This document shows positions 17,433 through 26,656 of a stretch of 64,000 nt of DNA, in pieces. Under the pieces are notes generated by a model. It saw only the letters and a list, made by a program, of their open reading frames with translations. It was not told where the DNA came from and made no database searches. This DNA comes from Bacteroidales bacterium UBA1219 (lineage in GTDB: Bacteria; Bacteroidota; Bacteroidia; Bacteroidales; P3), in the NCBI GenBank assembly GCA_002309295.1, contig DBXF01000013.1, forward strand, positions 1 through 64,000, written 5' to 3'. How positions within the stretch are numbered: the first letter of the stretch is position 1; each line of letters begins with the position of its first letter. A program made the position numbers and the translations under genes.

Positions 17433-17792
17433 ATGGCGACCATCGGACTGGAAGACCTGCGTTTCTACGCTTTCCACGGCTGTTTCGAGGAGGAACGCGC
17501 CATAGGTACGCATTTCCGTGTTGACGTGTGGCTGGAAGTGGACACCAACTCGGCACAGCAGAGCGACAACCTCGACGACACAGTGAGCTATCTTTCTGTT
17601 TACCAAACCATCAAAAAAGAGATGGAAACACCGTCGAAACTGCTTGAAAATGTGTCCGAAAGAATCGGAAAAGCGGTGCTTGACCTCTACCCTACCGTTA
17701 CGAGCGTGAGAGTGAAAGTTTCGAAACTGAACCCTCCGCTGGGCGGACAGGTGGGAGCGGCAAGCGTGTGTTTGGAGAAAAGTCGCAACTAA
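17433..17792 (+). CDS. folB: Dihydroneopterin aldolase
   Basis: Folate biosynthesis enzyme that converts 7,8-dihydroneopterin to 6-hydroxymethyl-7,8-dihydropterin and glycolaldehyde. The 119-residue tunnel-fold protein shows IGLEDLRFYAFHGCFEEER, then FRVDVWLEVD, DNLDDTVSYLSVYQTIKKEM, LLENVSERIGKAVLD and VRVKVSKLNPPLGGQV, matching the family throughout. Last gene of the cyclophilin-pheS-folB group. Its stop overlaps tail-to-tail by 4 bases with the convergent DUF2851 gene. Confidence 0.93.
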   Translation: MATIGLEDLRFYAFHGCFEEERAIGTHFRVDVWLEVDTNSAQQSDNLDDTVSYLSVYQTIKKEMETPSKLLENVSERIGKAVLDLYPTVTSVRVKVSKLNPPLGGQVGAASVCLEKSRN

Positions 17793-19069
17793 GCGTTGGC
17801 AATCAACACCTTATAACCTATCTGACACGAGAGACAGCGTTTCTTTCGGCAATACTCATTATATAATTGTATCAGAGCCTGCGAATGAAGGGCGTTTTCG
17901 GGATTGAGCCCCGCCGCACTCCATTTCTTTATTATTGCGTTGTTCTCGCAAGGAAGGCTGGCGAGAATCTGTAAAGCGTTGTCCTTGTATTTTTGTTGCT
18001 GATATTCAATGCCGTAGAGCATGAGCGTTGGCACCCACGCATTGATGACAATCGACTCGGCGAAATCCGTTCCCAAGGCTTTCGACTTGCTTTTCACCGG
18101 CTTGTCGAAATGGTAGTGCGTCTGCCAATATTCCGAAGCCGAGACATCGAAAAAGGAAAGCAGGGTATCGACATCGGTGGTTTCCAACAGTTTGGAGAAC
18201 AATCCGTTAGACTTGAATATAAAATCGGCGAACTGACTTATGCGGATTGTGGGGAACCCCAAAGGACGCACACGGAAGAATTTCCACAGATAACCTTCTA
18301 TAGGACTGAGGTTGTACACTTTACGCTGATATTCGTACTCCTTTTTCAGGGCGTTGGGGTAGTCGTCGGAGAAATCCCCGTCGAGCATGCCCGCCTGTCC
18401 GAAAAGCAACGCTTCGATGCGGAAGGCCGACTGTTTTATCTTGGCAAACACCCGCATATCGATGGATTTGGCGAGGAGCTCGAACGGCATTGCGTTGACC
18501 TTGCCGCCGAAAAAGCGTGCCACAGCCCAATAGCAGCAGGTCTCCCACGAATTGCCCGACTCGGTGAGCAGGCGTTTCACCACCTCCGACTTCTGTTCCA
18601 GTCGTTCCACGGCGAGGCGTTCGAGGTAGGATTTTATGGTGAAGTCGGGAATCTGCGAAAGCACGTTTGAACAAGGGATGGTGTCGTCGACCGAGGGACG
18701 TTGCAGGGAGCAGTAGTTCTCCCAAACTCCGGGGCGAAGCTGGTTTTTCAGTTCCAACGTGGCCGGACGGCGGCCGTTTTCGAGCACCACCTCGGCATCG
18801 TTTTCGTACACCACGTGCAGGATGACGTTGTTGTAACGCTTGTCGGCCGAATGTCCGTGCTGGTTCCAGTCGGAGGAACGCAGATGAATCTCCACATTGC
18901 CCGCCCATTCGGTGTCGCCAATCATCAGTTTGCTGTTGAAGAAATCGGGACCGGCATCGTTGTTCACCTCGCCAACGGACATTACAACAATCTTCTGATT
19001 GTCTACGGTATAAATCTCGTTGGCAAGCAGTCGGTGTTTCCAGCAATAATGAAGAAAGGCTTCGGTCAT
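17789..19069 (-). CDS. DUF2851 family protein
   Basis: A conserved Bacteroidota protein of unknown function, 426 residues. The N-terminal half shows the family text: FLHYCWKHRLLANEI, VGEVNNDAGPDFFNSKLMIG, WAGNVEIHLRSSDWNQHGH and NNVILHVVYENDAEV. The last 40 residues hold a cluster of Cys (CRKKRCLSCQIGYK) that could bind a metal or iron-sulfur cluster. The acidic and Glu/His residues of the N-terminal part have a nuclease-like look, but I cannot assign a reaction. It starts 3 bases after the TIGR02757 gene, so the two are translationally close and probably functionally linked. Confidence 0.88.
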   Translation of the reverse strand: MTEAFLHYCWKHRLLANEIYTVDNQKIVVMSVGEVNNDAGPDFFNSKLMIGDTEWAGNVEIHLRSSDWNQHGHSADKRYNNVILHVVYENDAEVVLENGRRPATLELKNQLRPGVWENYCSLQRPSVDDTIPCSNVLSQIPDFTIKSYLERLAVERLEQKSEVVKRLLTESGNSWETCCYWAVARFFGGKVNAMPFELLAKSIDMRVFAKIKQSAFRIEALLFGQAGMLDGDFSDDYPNALKKEYEYQRKVYNLSPIEGYLWKFFRVRPLGFPTIRISQFADFIFKSNGLFSKLLETTDVDTLLSFFDVSASEYWQTHYHFDKPVKSKSKALGTDFAESIVINAWVPTLMLYGIEYQQQKYKDNALQILASLPCENNAIIKKWSAAGLNPENALHSQALIQLYNEYCRKKRCLSCQIGYKVLIANA

Positions 19070-19072
19070 AGG

Positions 19073-19801
19073 TCAGTCGTTTTCCACACCGTAGCCGAAG
19101 AGTGCGAAATCGCCGAGACAGGGGTCGCCGGGGAAGACTTCGGAGAGGCTGCGGGTGATGGTTTTTGCGGTGTTCAAAGAGTATGTCTGCGAAGGCACAA
19201 GGCCGAGTTTTGCGGCCATCTGCGCCACATGAGTGTCGAGAGGTATTATCAGTTCCGAAGGCGAGAAAGTACGCCAAGCGCCGAAATCCACTATGCCGTC
19301 GGTGCGAATCATCCAACGGAGGAACATGTTGAGTTTTTTCTGCGGACTTTTGTCGGTAACGCCCAACAGACGGCACAATTTATGAAAAGGCACGTTATCG
19401 TTGAAGGACTGCGACACACCATTAACGGCATGTTCTAGCGTATCGAAAACGGTGTAGAATAGGTACAACCGCGTAAAAAGTTCGTTCATTGCCTGATGGC
19501 TTACAGTGCGATAGAAAGAGGTGGTGTCGTTGGCTGGAAAGTCCTTCTCCCAAAGTTTTGAAAGCAAGTATTGCCGAGGTTGGTGGTTCATCATATCGTC
19601 CAAAAGAAGTGCGGTTTTCACAATCTGCTTGCGGTTGCCAAAACTGAGGTACGCAGTAAGCAACGCACTTATTTCCAAGTCCTGAAGCGAAGCGTCGCGG
19701 TAGCGGTTGGGCACTTGTATCGGGTCGTTGGCAAGAAAAAGATCGCGGTTGTTGTAGTGTTCCGCCCACGAGCGGAGCTGTTGTGCAAGTTGTTCGGTCA
19801 T
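19073..19801 (-). CDS. TIGR02757/DUF2400 family protein
   Basis: A conserved protein of unknown function, 242 residues. Family-like text includes FLANDPIQVPNRYRDASLQDLEISALLTAYLSFGNRKQI, then FYRTVSHQAMNELFTRLY, LNMFLRWMIRTDGIVDFGAW, and LIIPLDTHVAQMAAKLGL near residue 200. The helical pattern with a late PLDTHV motif recalls HhH-GPD DNA glycosylase folds, which is a suggestion only. The gene lies 2 bases downstream of the large T9SS type B protein and 3 bases before the DUF2851 gene. Confidence 0.88.
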   Translation of the reverse strand: MTEQLAQQLRSWAEHYNNRDLFLANDPIQVPNRYRDASLQDLEISALLTAYLSFGNRKQIVKTALLLDDMMNHQPRQYLLSKLWEKDFPANDTTSFYRTVSHQAMNELFTRLYLFYTVFDTLEHAVNGVSQSFNDNVPFHKLCRLLGVTDKSPQKKLNMFLRWMIRTDGIVDFGAWRTFSPSELIIPLDTHVAQMAAKLGLVPSQTYSLNTAKTITRSLSEVFPGDPCLGDFALFGYGVEND

Positions 19802-19803
19802 AA

Positions 19804-22800
19804 TTATTTAATTATGGTTACGTCGCCTTTAAAATATGTGTTCTGGTGTCCTTCGCACTCGATGTCGCAGGTGTACATATACACACCCGACTGACACTTG
19901 CGGCCTTTGTAGGTGCCGTCCCAACATTCGTTGATGTCGTTGGTTTCGAACACCTTTTCGCCCCAGCGCGAGAAAATGGCGATATGGAACGACACGATCC
20001 ACTCGCCTTTGAAGCAGAGCTGGTCGTTCTGTCCATCGCCGTTGGGCGAAAAAGCGTTGGGTATAAACACGTTGGGTCGTCCACAGATAACATCGATACA
20101 GGGCATAAAAAGACTGTCGCGGTACTCGCAACCGAGGGAGTCGATGACGGTTACATAATACCAAGTGCTGTCGTTAGGACCTGCCGTTGTGGTGGGCGTA
20201 TTTGGCGAGCCGAGGGAGCCGCTGGTGGCATCCCAATGATAAGTGGCGCCTTGTACAGGAGTTACGTACAGACGAGTTGTATTGCCACGGAAAACGACAG
20301 TGTCGTCGGCCCAGACACGCATACTGTCGAAAACGCTGTACACATCCACAAAGAAAGTATCTGTAATACTGCAATTTACGCTATCGGTAATAACAAGCGA
20401 ATACGTGCCGCTACAAAGCGAGTCGATAAAACTTGTGTTGGCACCGTGGCTCCATGAGTAGGTGTAAGGCGACACACCGCCGATGGGCGTAACGTCGATT
20501 TCACCGGAACAAAGGTCCTTGCAAGTGGCCTTAACTAAAGCCGTGTCGGTATATGGCGGAAGCTCGACAATCTGGGTGGTGTCGAAATATTCGCAGCCGT
20601 TGGAGTCGGTGATTTTAAGTATGTATGTTCCAATGCAGAGGTTGTGGCGTTCGGGTGCATAAATGGGAGCGTCGAGCCATTCGAAAACATATTGCGAGGG
20701 TCCTGTGATAGTGTCGAGGATATAGCCATTGCATGAAGCGGCGCAATTGGTGTGTCCTACGGCTTTTGTCACCACAGGTCCTTGCGGGTCGACAAGCGTA
20801 AAGTTCTGAGTTACAGAACATCCTTTCGAATCCATCACCCTTATGGAGTAGTTGCCCTGACAGAGGTTATAAATGGCTGTGTCGGTGCGATTTCCCGTAC
20901 TCCAACGGATATCGAAGGGCGGAGTGGCGTTGTTGAGCGACACCGAGGCAAAGCCATCACAGCTGCCCGGACACAGAGGATCCTGAAATACGACGGGCAT
21001 GGCAATGGAAACGAAATTCACGAACACGCTGTCAATGCTGAAACAGCCGTTGGTGTCGTACACCTTTACATAGAAATACTGCGGGCCGGTGATATTGACA
21101 TACGCATTGGGCGAACGCATTGTATTGGGATTGAGAGTGTCGGTAAAATAGCGGTTCGACGAGAAATGATAGAAATAGTAGCCATGACTCTGAGTGATGG
21201 TCGAAATTAGTATAGGGCTGGTGCAATCGGAGGTGTCGCGGTACAGCGACATGTTGATTGGCGACATTATGATATTTTGTGGGATAGTGTCGGTGCAGGC
21301 GCCGTTGGAGACCACGCAATAGAGCACGGTGTCGTTGTAGACGGTGGTGTAAGGATTAGCTATGGTGGAGTCGCTTACATTGCCCGAAATCCAGTGATAT
21401 GTACATCCCATCTGAGGGTTCTGCCCGATGCGGATTTGATTTCCCGGACAGGTTTGTACGGTATCGAAAGGCTGCTGGTGCCCCAAAATCATTATCTGTT
21501 TAACTATTGAGTCGGTAGAATGGCAACCATTTTCGAGATAAGCCACAAGCATAACGTTGTAAATACCCGGCTGGGTGTAGATATGCGTAGGATTCTGTGC
21601 TGTGGAGGTGCCTCCGTCGCCGAAATACCAGCGGAACGATGTGCCGAAACCTGTATTGATAAACGTTACTGTGTCGGGGAAACAACCTACAGGAGGACGA
21701 ATGAAGTCGGCCACGGGGAAGTCGTTGTGGACGTTCATACGGAAAATGCCGTTGTTGCAGTTGCTGCTATTGTTGGACGACGACAATGCGCTGGGAGTGG
21801 TGGGGAATCCCTGACATCCGCCGCAGCTGGCGCATACCGACTGGTAGAGCGTTGCCATCTTGTCGAAACGGCTGGTGCCGCCATCCACGTGGTCGTGGCC
21901 GGAGTTGGCATTGCTGCCGGTATGGCTCTCGCCGAAGAAAGTGGCATAGTCCATAGCGTTGGCTGTTTCTGTAATACAGATGACATAAAAGTCCTGACCG
22001 TCGGTGGAACTTTGGATGGCTCCCGGCGACACCTGCATGCCCCAAGTGCCGTTGGTGTTCCACGGCTGTATCTGACCTGCAAGATAATATCCGCAGAAAA
22101 TCCTGCCCCAGCCTGCGGCATACACACGGTTGCACACGTCGGCGGCAAAAGCCGTGGGCGAGATGTTAGGCACACCGCTGCCCGTGCCGAACACTGTGGA
22201 CCATATAAGGGTGTCCAAATCGGCTCCGAAACGGGCGAGAAACTGTCCGCTGTTGGGGACATTATACTGGGCGTTGTGTATCAGGGTGTTACCAGAAGCC
22301 TTGGTCTGTCCGAAGACAAACACATGGTTTTGCTTACCGGTACGCACAAAATAAGCCTGGTCGTAGGCTGGTGAGCCGAAGAAGGTTGAGCCCATCAGCT
22401 GGGTGCCATTGGACGAAATTTTGGCGATGAAAGCATCGGCAGAGCCACCGTTGTAAGACATATTATAAGCGTTGGCGGTAACCAGATAATCATTCGAGTT
22501 GGTGCCACCACAGACCAAGATATTATATTCGTCGTCGGTGTCGATGGAGTAAGCGGCATCGTCGTTGCTGCCACCTATATAGCTACTCCACAGCAGGTTG
22601 GACAGATTATAGTCCAATTTGAAGACAACGCCATCCTGCCCTCCTCCCGCGGTGGGCTGAAAAGAACCAGGGGTAGTTGGGAAGTTGCTAGAGAAGGTGC
22701 ATGATGCCACGTAGACGTTGTTGAGGTCGTCGGTGATAAGCTCGCCACGCGCACCGTCGCCGTAGTTGTAGTAGAGCGAGTCGTTGCCAAGCATCACAAT

Positions 22801-24060
22801 GTCGTTGCTCGACGAGAAACGCTGCTTGTAGTTGAGTCCGTCGTTGCCGGTACCGCCGATATAGGTAGAGGCGCCAAGCCGTGTGCCTGTGGCGTTGAGG
22901 CGACACACGAAAATATCCGAGCCGCTGGGGAAATTTATCACCCCGGTGCCGAGATAAGTAACGCTGCTTCCGCCGCTGAAAGTACGGCTATATGCCGACG
23001 TTGTTGTCGGAAAATTGGGAGAGCCCGTGGTTCCAAGAATCACAAGTTCGTCAAACTCATTGACATACAAGCTATGGGGCATATCGGCGTATGTGCCGCC
23101 GATGTAGGTGGCGTACACGCGTTGCGCGCCTGTGGCGTCGAGTTTTATAACACCGATGTCGGCATTTCCCGCCGAGGTAGTCTGAAAAGCACCAAGAGTT
23201 GTTGGATATCCGTTACCGAAGACAAGTCCGGCGGAGTAAGTGTTTTTGTGCGAGTCGAAAGCAGCGGTGGTGCCCCAGTTGTCGGCCACGGAGCCGGTGT
23301 AGGTGGAGAAAATCAGCATCGGGTCGATGACGAGCGGCTTCGACGCATCGTAGTCGCCGAGGTCGAAAGTAACTGCGTTTCCTTTCAAGCGGTAAGAGCA
23401 TTTGACTTCAACTTCCTTGCCGTCAATGATTTGGTAGGCATACGGCTCCAGCTCCACGATGTCAAGCACGGAGGTCTTGATGATGAGGTTGCCGTTTTGG
23501 GTGCGGAGTCCGTCGGTGCCGTCGTAGCTGAGGCAGATCTTTTTTGGCGATGCACCGGGATGCAGCACGAAATCGTATTTCAGGGCACCTTCGGCGGAAT
23601 AGACCTTGAGGTCGGTCTTGGGGTAGATGTTGTGATACTCAACCGTTTGGAACAGATGCACTTCCGAAGCCCAGTGTTTGGGGTCGTTGCCGATGAAATA
23701 GTTCTCATAAGTGTCCTCCTTGTCCTGCCCCACGATGGAATCTGCCTTGGCGTTGACGAAATTGACGCGGTAGGCGTGGAAACGGTATTCCTTGTTGGTA
23801 TTCTTGTCGTTGAGGTAGGGCTTGCCCTTGGGATTTTTGGGGTCGGAAAGCAGTATGGTGAAGCAGTTGCGTTCCATAAAGAGGTCGGCATTGCTCATCA
23901 CCGACTTGAAAAGGATATTGCTCTCCCACTGTCCTTTGTTTTCGGTGAAATGCATACGTCCGCCCACGCTGAGTGTGTCGCGGGCATTACGGGCATAGAG
24001 CGGCGTAGCGGAGAGCAGCGTAGCTATCAGGAGCAGGAAGATGGCAAAAATCCTTTTCAT
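19804..24060 (-). CDS. T9SS type B sorted surface protein: DUF7948, SBBP-like propeller, PKD, SprB-like repeats
   Basis: A 1418-residue protein exported by Sec and then T9SS. It has a signal peptide (LLIATLLSATPLYA). A DUF7948-like N-terminus (MHFTENKGQWESNILFKS) leads into repeated beta-propeller units with the recurring YIGGT/YIGGS motif (RVYATYIGGTYAD, LGASTYIGGTGND, LLWSSYIGGSNDD). A PKD domain lies near residue 807 (SFRWYFGDGGTSTAQNPTH). At least two SprB-like repeats lie near 1045 and 1193 (PPFDIRWSTGN, SPYTYSWSHG). A type B C-terminal sorting domain covers about 1320-1418 (PNAFSPNGDGQND, WDGTYKGRKCQSGVYMYTC). Similar proteins act as adhesins. It lies in an operon after serS (21-base gap). 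Confidence 0.88.
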   Translation of the reverse strand: MKRIFAIFLLLIATLLSATPLYARNARDTLSVGGRMHFTENKGQWESNILFKSVMSNADLFMERNCFTILLSDPKNPKGKPYLNDKNTNKEYRFHAYRVNFVNAKADSIVGQDKEDTYENYFIGNDPKHWASEVHLFQTVEYHNIYPKTDLKVYSAEGALKYDFVLHPGASPKKICLSYDGTDGLRTQNGNLIIKTSVLDIVELEPYAYQIIDGKEVEVKCSYRLKGNAVTFDLGDYDASKPLVIDPMLIFSTYTGSVADNWGTTAAFDSHKNTYSAGLVFGNGYPTTLGAFQTTSAGNADIGVIKLDATGAQRVYATYIGGTYADMPHSLYVNEFDELVILGTTGSPNFPTTTSAYSRTFSGGSSVTYLGTGVINFPSGSDIFVCRLNATGTRLGASTYIGGTGNDGLNYKQRFSSSNDIVMLGNDSLYYNYGDGARGELITDDLNNVYVASCTFSSNFPTTPGSFQPTAGGGQDGVVFKLDYNLSNLLWSSYIGGSNDDAAYSIDTDDEYNILVCGGTNSNDYLVTANAYNMSYNGGSADAFIAKISSNGTQLMGSTFFGSPAYDQAYFVRTGKQNHVFVFGQTKASGNTLIHNAQYNVPNSGQFLARFGADLDTLIWSTVFGTGSGVPNISPTAFAADVCNRVYAAGWGRIFCGYYLAGQIQPWNTNGTWGMQVSPGAIQSSTDGQDFYVICITETANAMDYATFFGESHTGSNANSGHDHVDGGTSRFDKMATLYQSVCASCGGCQGFPTTPSALSSSNNSSNCNNGIFRMNVHNDFPVADFIRPPVGCFPDTVTFINTGFGTSFRWYFGDGGTSTAQNPTHIYTQPGIYNVMLVAYLENGCHSTDSIVKQIMILGHQQPFDTVQTCPGNQIRIGQNPQMGCTYHWISGNVSDSTIANPYTTVYNDTVLYCVVSNGACTDTIPQNIIMSPINMSLYRDTSDCTSPILISTITQSHGYYFYHFSSNRYFTDTLNPNTMRSPNAYVNITGPQYFYVKVYDTNGCFSIDSVFVNFVSIAMPVVFQDPLCPGSCDGFASVSLNNATPPFDIRWSTGNRTDTAIYNLCQGNYSIRVMDSKGCSVTQNFTLVDPQGPVVTKAVGHTNCAASCNGYILDTITGPSQYVFEWLDAPIYAPERHNLCIGTYILKITDSNGCEYFDTTQIVELPPYTDTALVKATCKDLCSGEIDVTPIGGVSPYTYSWSHGANTSFIDSLCSGTYSLVITDSVNCSITDTFFVDVYSVFDSMRVWADDTVVFRGNTTRLYVTPVQGATYHWDATSGSLGSPNTPTTTAGPNDSTWYYVTVIDSLGCEYRDSLFMPCIDVICGRPNVFIPNAFSPNGDGQNDQLCFKGEWIVSFHIAIFSRWGEKVFETNDINECWDGTYKGRKCQSGVYMYTCDIECEGHQNTYFKGDVTIIK

Positions 24061-24081
24061 AGCTTTTTGTTTTTCAGAACA

Positions 24082-25356
24082 TTAACTTATTTTGTCGAAA
24101 CCGAGGAAAGGCACCAGAGCCTCGGGCATGCGTATGCCGTCTTCGGTCTGGTAGTTCTCGAGGATGGAAGCCACTATGCGCGGGAGGGCGAGGGCGCTGC
24201 CGTTGAGGGTGTGTGCGAGACGCATCTTGCCGTCCTTGTCCTTGAAACGCAGTTTCATACGATTGGCCTGGAATGCCTCGAAATTGGACACCGAACTTAC
24301 CTCGAGCCATTTCTCCTGAGCGGCAGACCACACCTCGAAGTCGTAAGTAAGTGCGGATGTGAAGCTTATGTCGCCGCCACAGAGTTTCACTATGCGGAAC
24401 GGCAGTTTCAGTTTCTGCAGAAGTCCGCCAACGTAGTCTTTCATTATCTCGAGCTGCTGGTACGAGTGGTCGGGGTGGTCGATAACAACGATCTCCACCT
24501 TGCTGAACTCGTGCAGACGGTTGAGGCCGCGCACGTCCTTGCCGTAGGAGCCTGCCTCGCGGCGGAAACACTCCGAATAGCCCGCATGACGGATGGGAAA
24601 CTGTTTTTCGTCGAGAATCACATTGCGGTAGATGTTGGTGATAGGCACTTCGGCGGTGGGTATCATATAAAAGCCGTCGAGGGGTATCTGGTACATCTGT
24701 CCTTCCTTGTCGGGGAGCTGGCCGGTGCCGAGGCCCGAAGCTTCGTTGATCATCAGCGGGGGCTGGATTTCCTCGAAACCTGCCGCTGTGGCGTTGCTGA
24801 GGAAGAAATTGATGAGGGCGCGCTGCAGGGCGGCACCTTTGCCACGGTACACGGGAAATCCCGCACCGGTTATCTTGTTGCCAAGTTCGAAGTCGATAAT
24901 GTTGTATTTTGCGCACAACTCCCAGTGTGGCAGTGCGTTGGCGGGGAGTTCGGGCTTTTCGCCGAAATAGGCCACAATCTCGTTGTCGTCGGCGTTTTTG
25001 CCCTTGGGGACGGAGATATGTGGTGCGTTGGGGAGGGCTATCAGCTTGGCGTTGAGCTCTTTCTCGGTCTCGGCCAGACGGTCGGAGAGTTCTTTCTCGC
25101 GGGTTTTCAGCTCGGCGGTGAGGGCTTTCTTGGCGTTGGCCTCGTCCTGACGGCCCTGCTTGTAGAGCATTCCTATCTCTTTGGCGATGGCGTTGCCCTC
25201 GGCCTTGGTGTCGTCGCATTCTTTCTGGAGCTGACGGCGGGTATTGTCGAGGTCGAGAATCTCGTCAACACGCTGTTCCACATCCTTTACGTTCTTGATT
25301 TTGAGGCGTTCGATGGCCTCCTGTTTGTTATCACGTAGAAATTGAAGTTGTAACAT
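24082..25356 (-). CDS. serS: Serine--tRNA ligase
   Basis: Charges tRNA-Ser (and tRNA-Sec). The N-terminal coiled-coil arm (residues about 30-100, rich in Lys/Glu/Leu: RRQLQKECDDTKAEGNAIA) binds the long variable arm of the tRNA. The class II core follows with GAALQRALINFFL, EIQPPLMINEASGLGTGQLP, YMIPTAEVPITNIYRN, FRREAGSYGKDVRGLNRLHEF (motif 2) and LNGSALALPRIVASILENYQ (motif 3). The 424-residue length is standard. It is the first gene of a minus-strand run through the T9SS type B protein, TIGR02757 and DUF2851 genes. Confidence 0.97.
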   Translation of the reverse strand: MLQLQFLRDNKQEAIERLKIKNVKDVEQRVDEILDLDNTRRQLQKECDDTKAEGNAIAKEIGMLYKQGRQDEANAKKALTAELKTREKELSDRLAETEKELNAKLIALPNAPHISVPKGKNADDNEIVAYFGEKPELPANALPHWELCAKYNIIDFELGNKITGAGFPVYRGKGAALQRALINFFLSNATAAGFEEIQPPLMINEASGLGTGQLPDKEGQMYQIPLDGFYMIPTAEVPITNIYRNVILDEKQFPIRHAGYSECFRREAGSYGKDVRGLNRLHEFSKVEIVVIDHPDHSYQQLEIMKDYVGGLLQKLKLPFRIVKLCGGDISFTSALTYDFEVWSAAQEKWLEVSSVSNFEAFQANRMKLRFKDKDGKMRLAHTLNGSALALPRIVASILENYQTEDGIRMPEALVPFLGFDKIS

Positions 25357-25404
25357 GATGTTTTACAATATTTTATCTATTATTTTACATTATTTGGGAT
25401 ATTG

Positions 25405-25412
25405 CAAATATA
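25405..25412 (-). promoter_or_regulatory. -7 element (TATATTTG) upstream of serS
   Basis: Minus-strand TATATTTG about 49 bases before the serS start. The -33 region falls at the edge of a tandem 40-bp repeat and shows no TTTG, so repeat insertion may have altered it. Confidence 0.45.
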
Positions 25413-25420
25413 CGATTTTT

Positions 25421-25500
25421 TTTAATGCGGAGAGCGGATTTCGGAATTCGGAAGTGATTTTTTAATGCGGAGAGCGAAGTTCGGAACTCGGAAATGATTA
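25421..25500. repeat. Two tandem 40-bp copies of the dispersed TTCGGAA-type repeat
   Basis: Both copies begin TTTAATGCGGAGAGCG and continue with TTCGGAA.TCGGAA.TGATT, offset by exactly 40 bases (25421 and 25461), with only a few differences. The core matches the copies at 1271-1306, 27895-27925 and 38148-38206. Confidence 0.7.
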
Positions 25501-25724
25501 AAAAAAGTGAACTGTGATCAGTGAACTGTGATTGGTCGCAGTTCCATGGTCTTTGGTCATTTGACCAATTTGAGATTTTCAGATTTTCAAATGTAGAGAT
25601 ACGGCGAACATCAGGATTTCAAATCCCTATACTCAATTGTGTCGGATGAAGAAACTGCCTGTGGCAGTTTCGATAGCCGCAGGTGGAGAATATCAAATCC
25701 GCCAAAACAAGAAAATCATCGCAT
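25501..25724. other. Non-coding spacer with short duplications and a hairpin
   Basis: No credible gene. GTGAACTGTGAT appears twice in a row (25507-25533), followed by the palindrome GGTCATTTGACC and a perfect hairpin GAAACTGCC-TGT-GGCAGTTTC at 25651-25671. The hairpin has no T-run, so it is not a standard terminator for the gene ending at 25725. Confidence 0.5.
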
Positions 25725-26600
25725 TCACGCTTGGTTTTTGATTTTGCAGGATTTCAGCGTCTTACGGTAAATGACAAAGATTACAACAAAAAATATCAGA
25801 TTGCTGAAATAGGAAATGTCCACATACGACTGCCACCAATATTCGGGGGAATCGACTATTTGGGGCTCGGTGAAAAATTCTAACAGCAGAGAGGGCAAAT
25901 AGAAATCGACAAGATAGCCCAATACAGCAACTGCTAGGACAACAATCAGATTAATCCGTACCGAAGGTCGTTTTCTTACCAGCTGGTAAACGACTCCTAT
26001 TGTTAGCAGGAGCAACATAAAATGCACAACGGCGTTCAAAAGCATCGGATGTACCAGAAGCCTGACATTATAGGCAATGGTACATACCAAAAAGAATACA
26101 TAACCGAAAGCGCTGTAGAGCAACATCCCGCCATAAAAACAACGCGCTATGCTGTCGGGAGTCCGTCTTTCAGCACAGTAACGCCAGCACAAATAAGCCA
26201 AAGTAAGCAGCGCAACGACAATGTTTTTCCATTTGTTCAGCTCACTCAAAAATTGTTGGGAGAGACCATATTTATACAGATTGTCGGACAAAAGGTAGGA
26301 GTCCATCAGATTTGTTCGAACAAACATTTGAAAAAAACTCAGCAGGTACACAAGCACAAACACCCCCACCACATGGAACCACTTGATATTCAAAAAGAAG
26401 GGTTTGCGAAATAAGAAAAAAATGACAGCAAGTTCGAGCAATGCACTCCCCGCCACCACCATAACGGGGTCCATAACGCTATACAAGTCATAGATAAAAT
26501 AAAAGCACTGTCCCCAAATGGCACCGAACAGCCAGTAGGACAGTATTCCGAAAAGGAAGTAAAGGTAACGTACGTTTTCTTTAGTGAAGCTATAGGTCAT
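25725..26600 (-). CDS. Unknown multi-pass membrane protein
   Basis: A 291-residue integral membrane protein that I do not recognise. About eight hydrophobic segments are visible, for example YFLFGILSYWLFGAIWG, VVGVFVLVYLLSFFQMF, MLLYSAFGYVFFLVCTI, LLNAVVHFMLLLLTIGV, LIVVLAVAVLGYLVDFYL and LIFFVVIFVIYR close to the C-terminus. There are few conserved polar residues inside the segments and no transporter signature. Composition is AT-rich compared with the core genes. It is the last of three same-strand envelope genes (27689 down to 25725) separated by about 40-60 bases. Confidence 0.7.
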   Translation of the reverse strand: MTYSFTKENVRYLYFLFGILSYWLFGAIWGQCFYFIYDLYSVMDPVMVVAGSALLELAVIFFLFRKPFFLNIKWFHVVGVFVLVYLLSFFQMFVRTNLMDSYLLSDNLYKYGLSQQFLSELNKWKNIVVALLTLAYLCWRYCAERRTPDSIARCFYGGMLLYSAFGYVFFLVCTIAYNVRLLVHPMLLNAVVHFMLLLLTIGVVYQLVRKRPSVRINLIVVLAVAVLGYLVDFYLPSLLLEFFTEPQIVDSPEYWWQSYVDISYFSNLIFFVVIFVIYRKTLKSCKIKNQA

Positions 26601-26656
26601 ATTTCTGTAATGGGGTTATATGTTGTTTATAGGGACTTCCAATTTGCGATTTTCGT

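Noticed and set aside
23074..25338. 754-codon open frame on the plus strand
   Set aside because: It lies antisense to serS and the N-terminal third of the T9SS type B protein, both of which have strong family motifs. The frame is a codon-bias shadow of GC-rich coding sequence.
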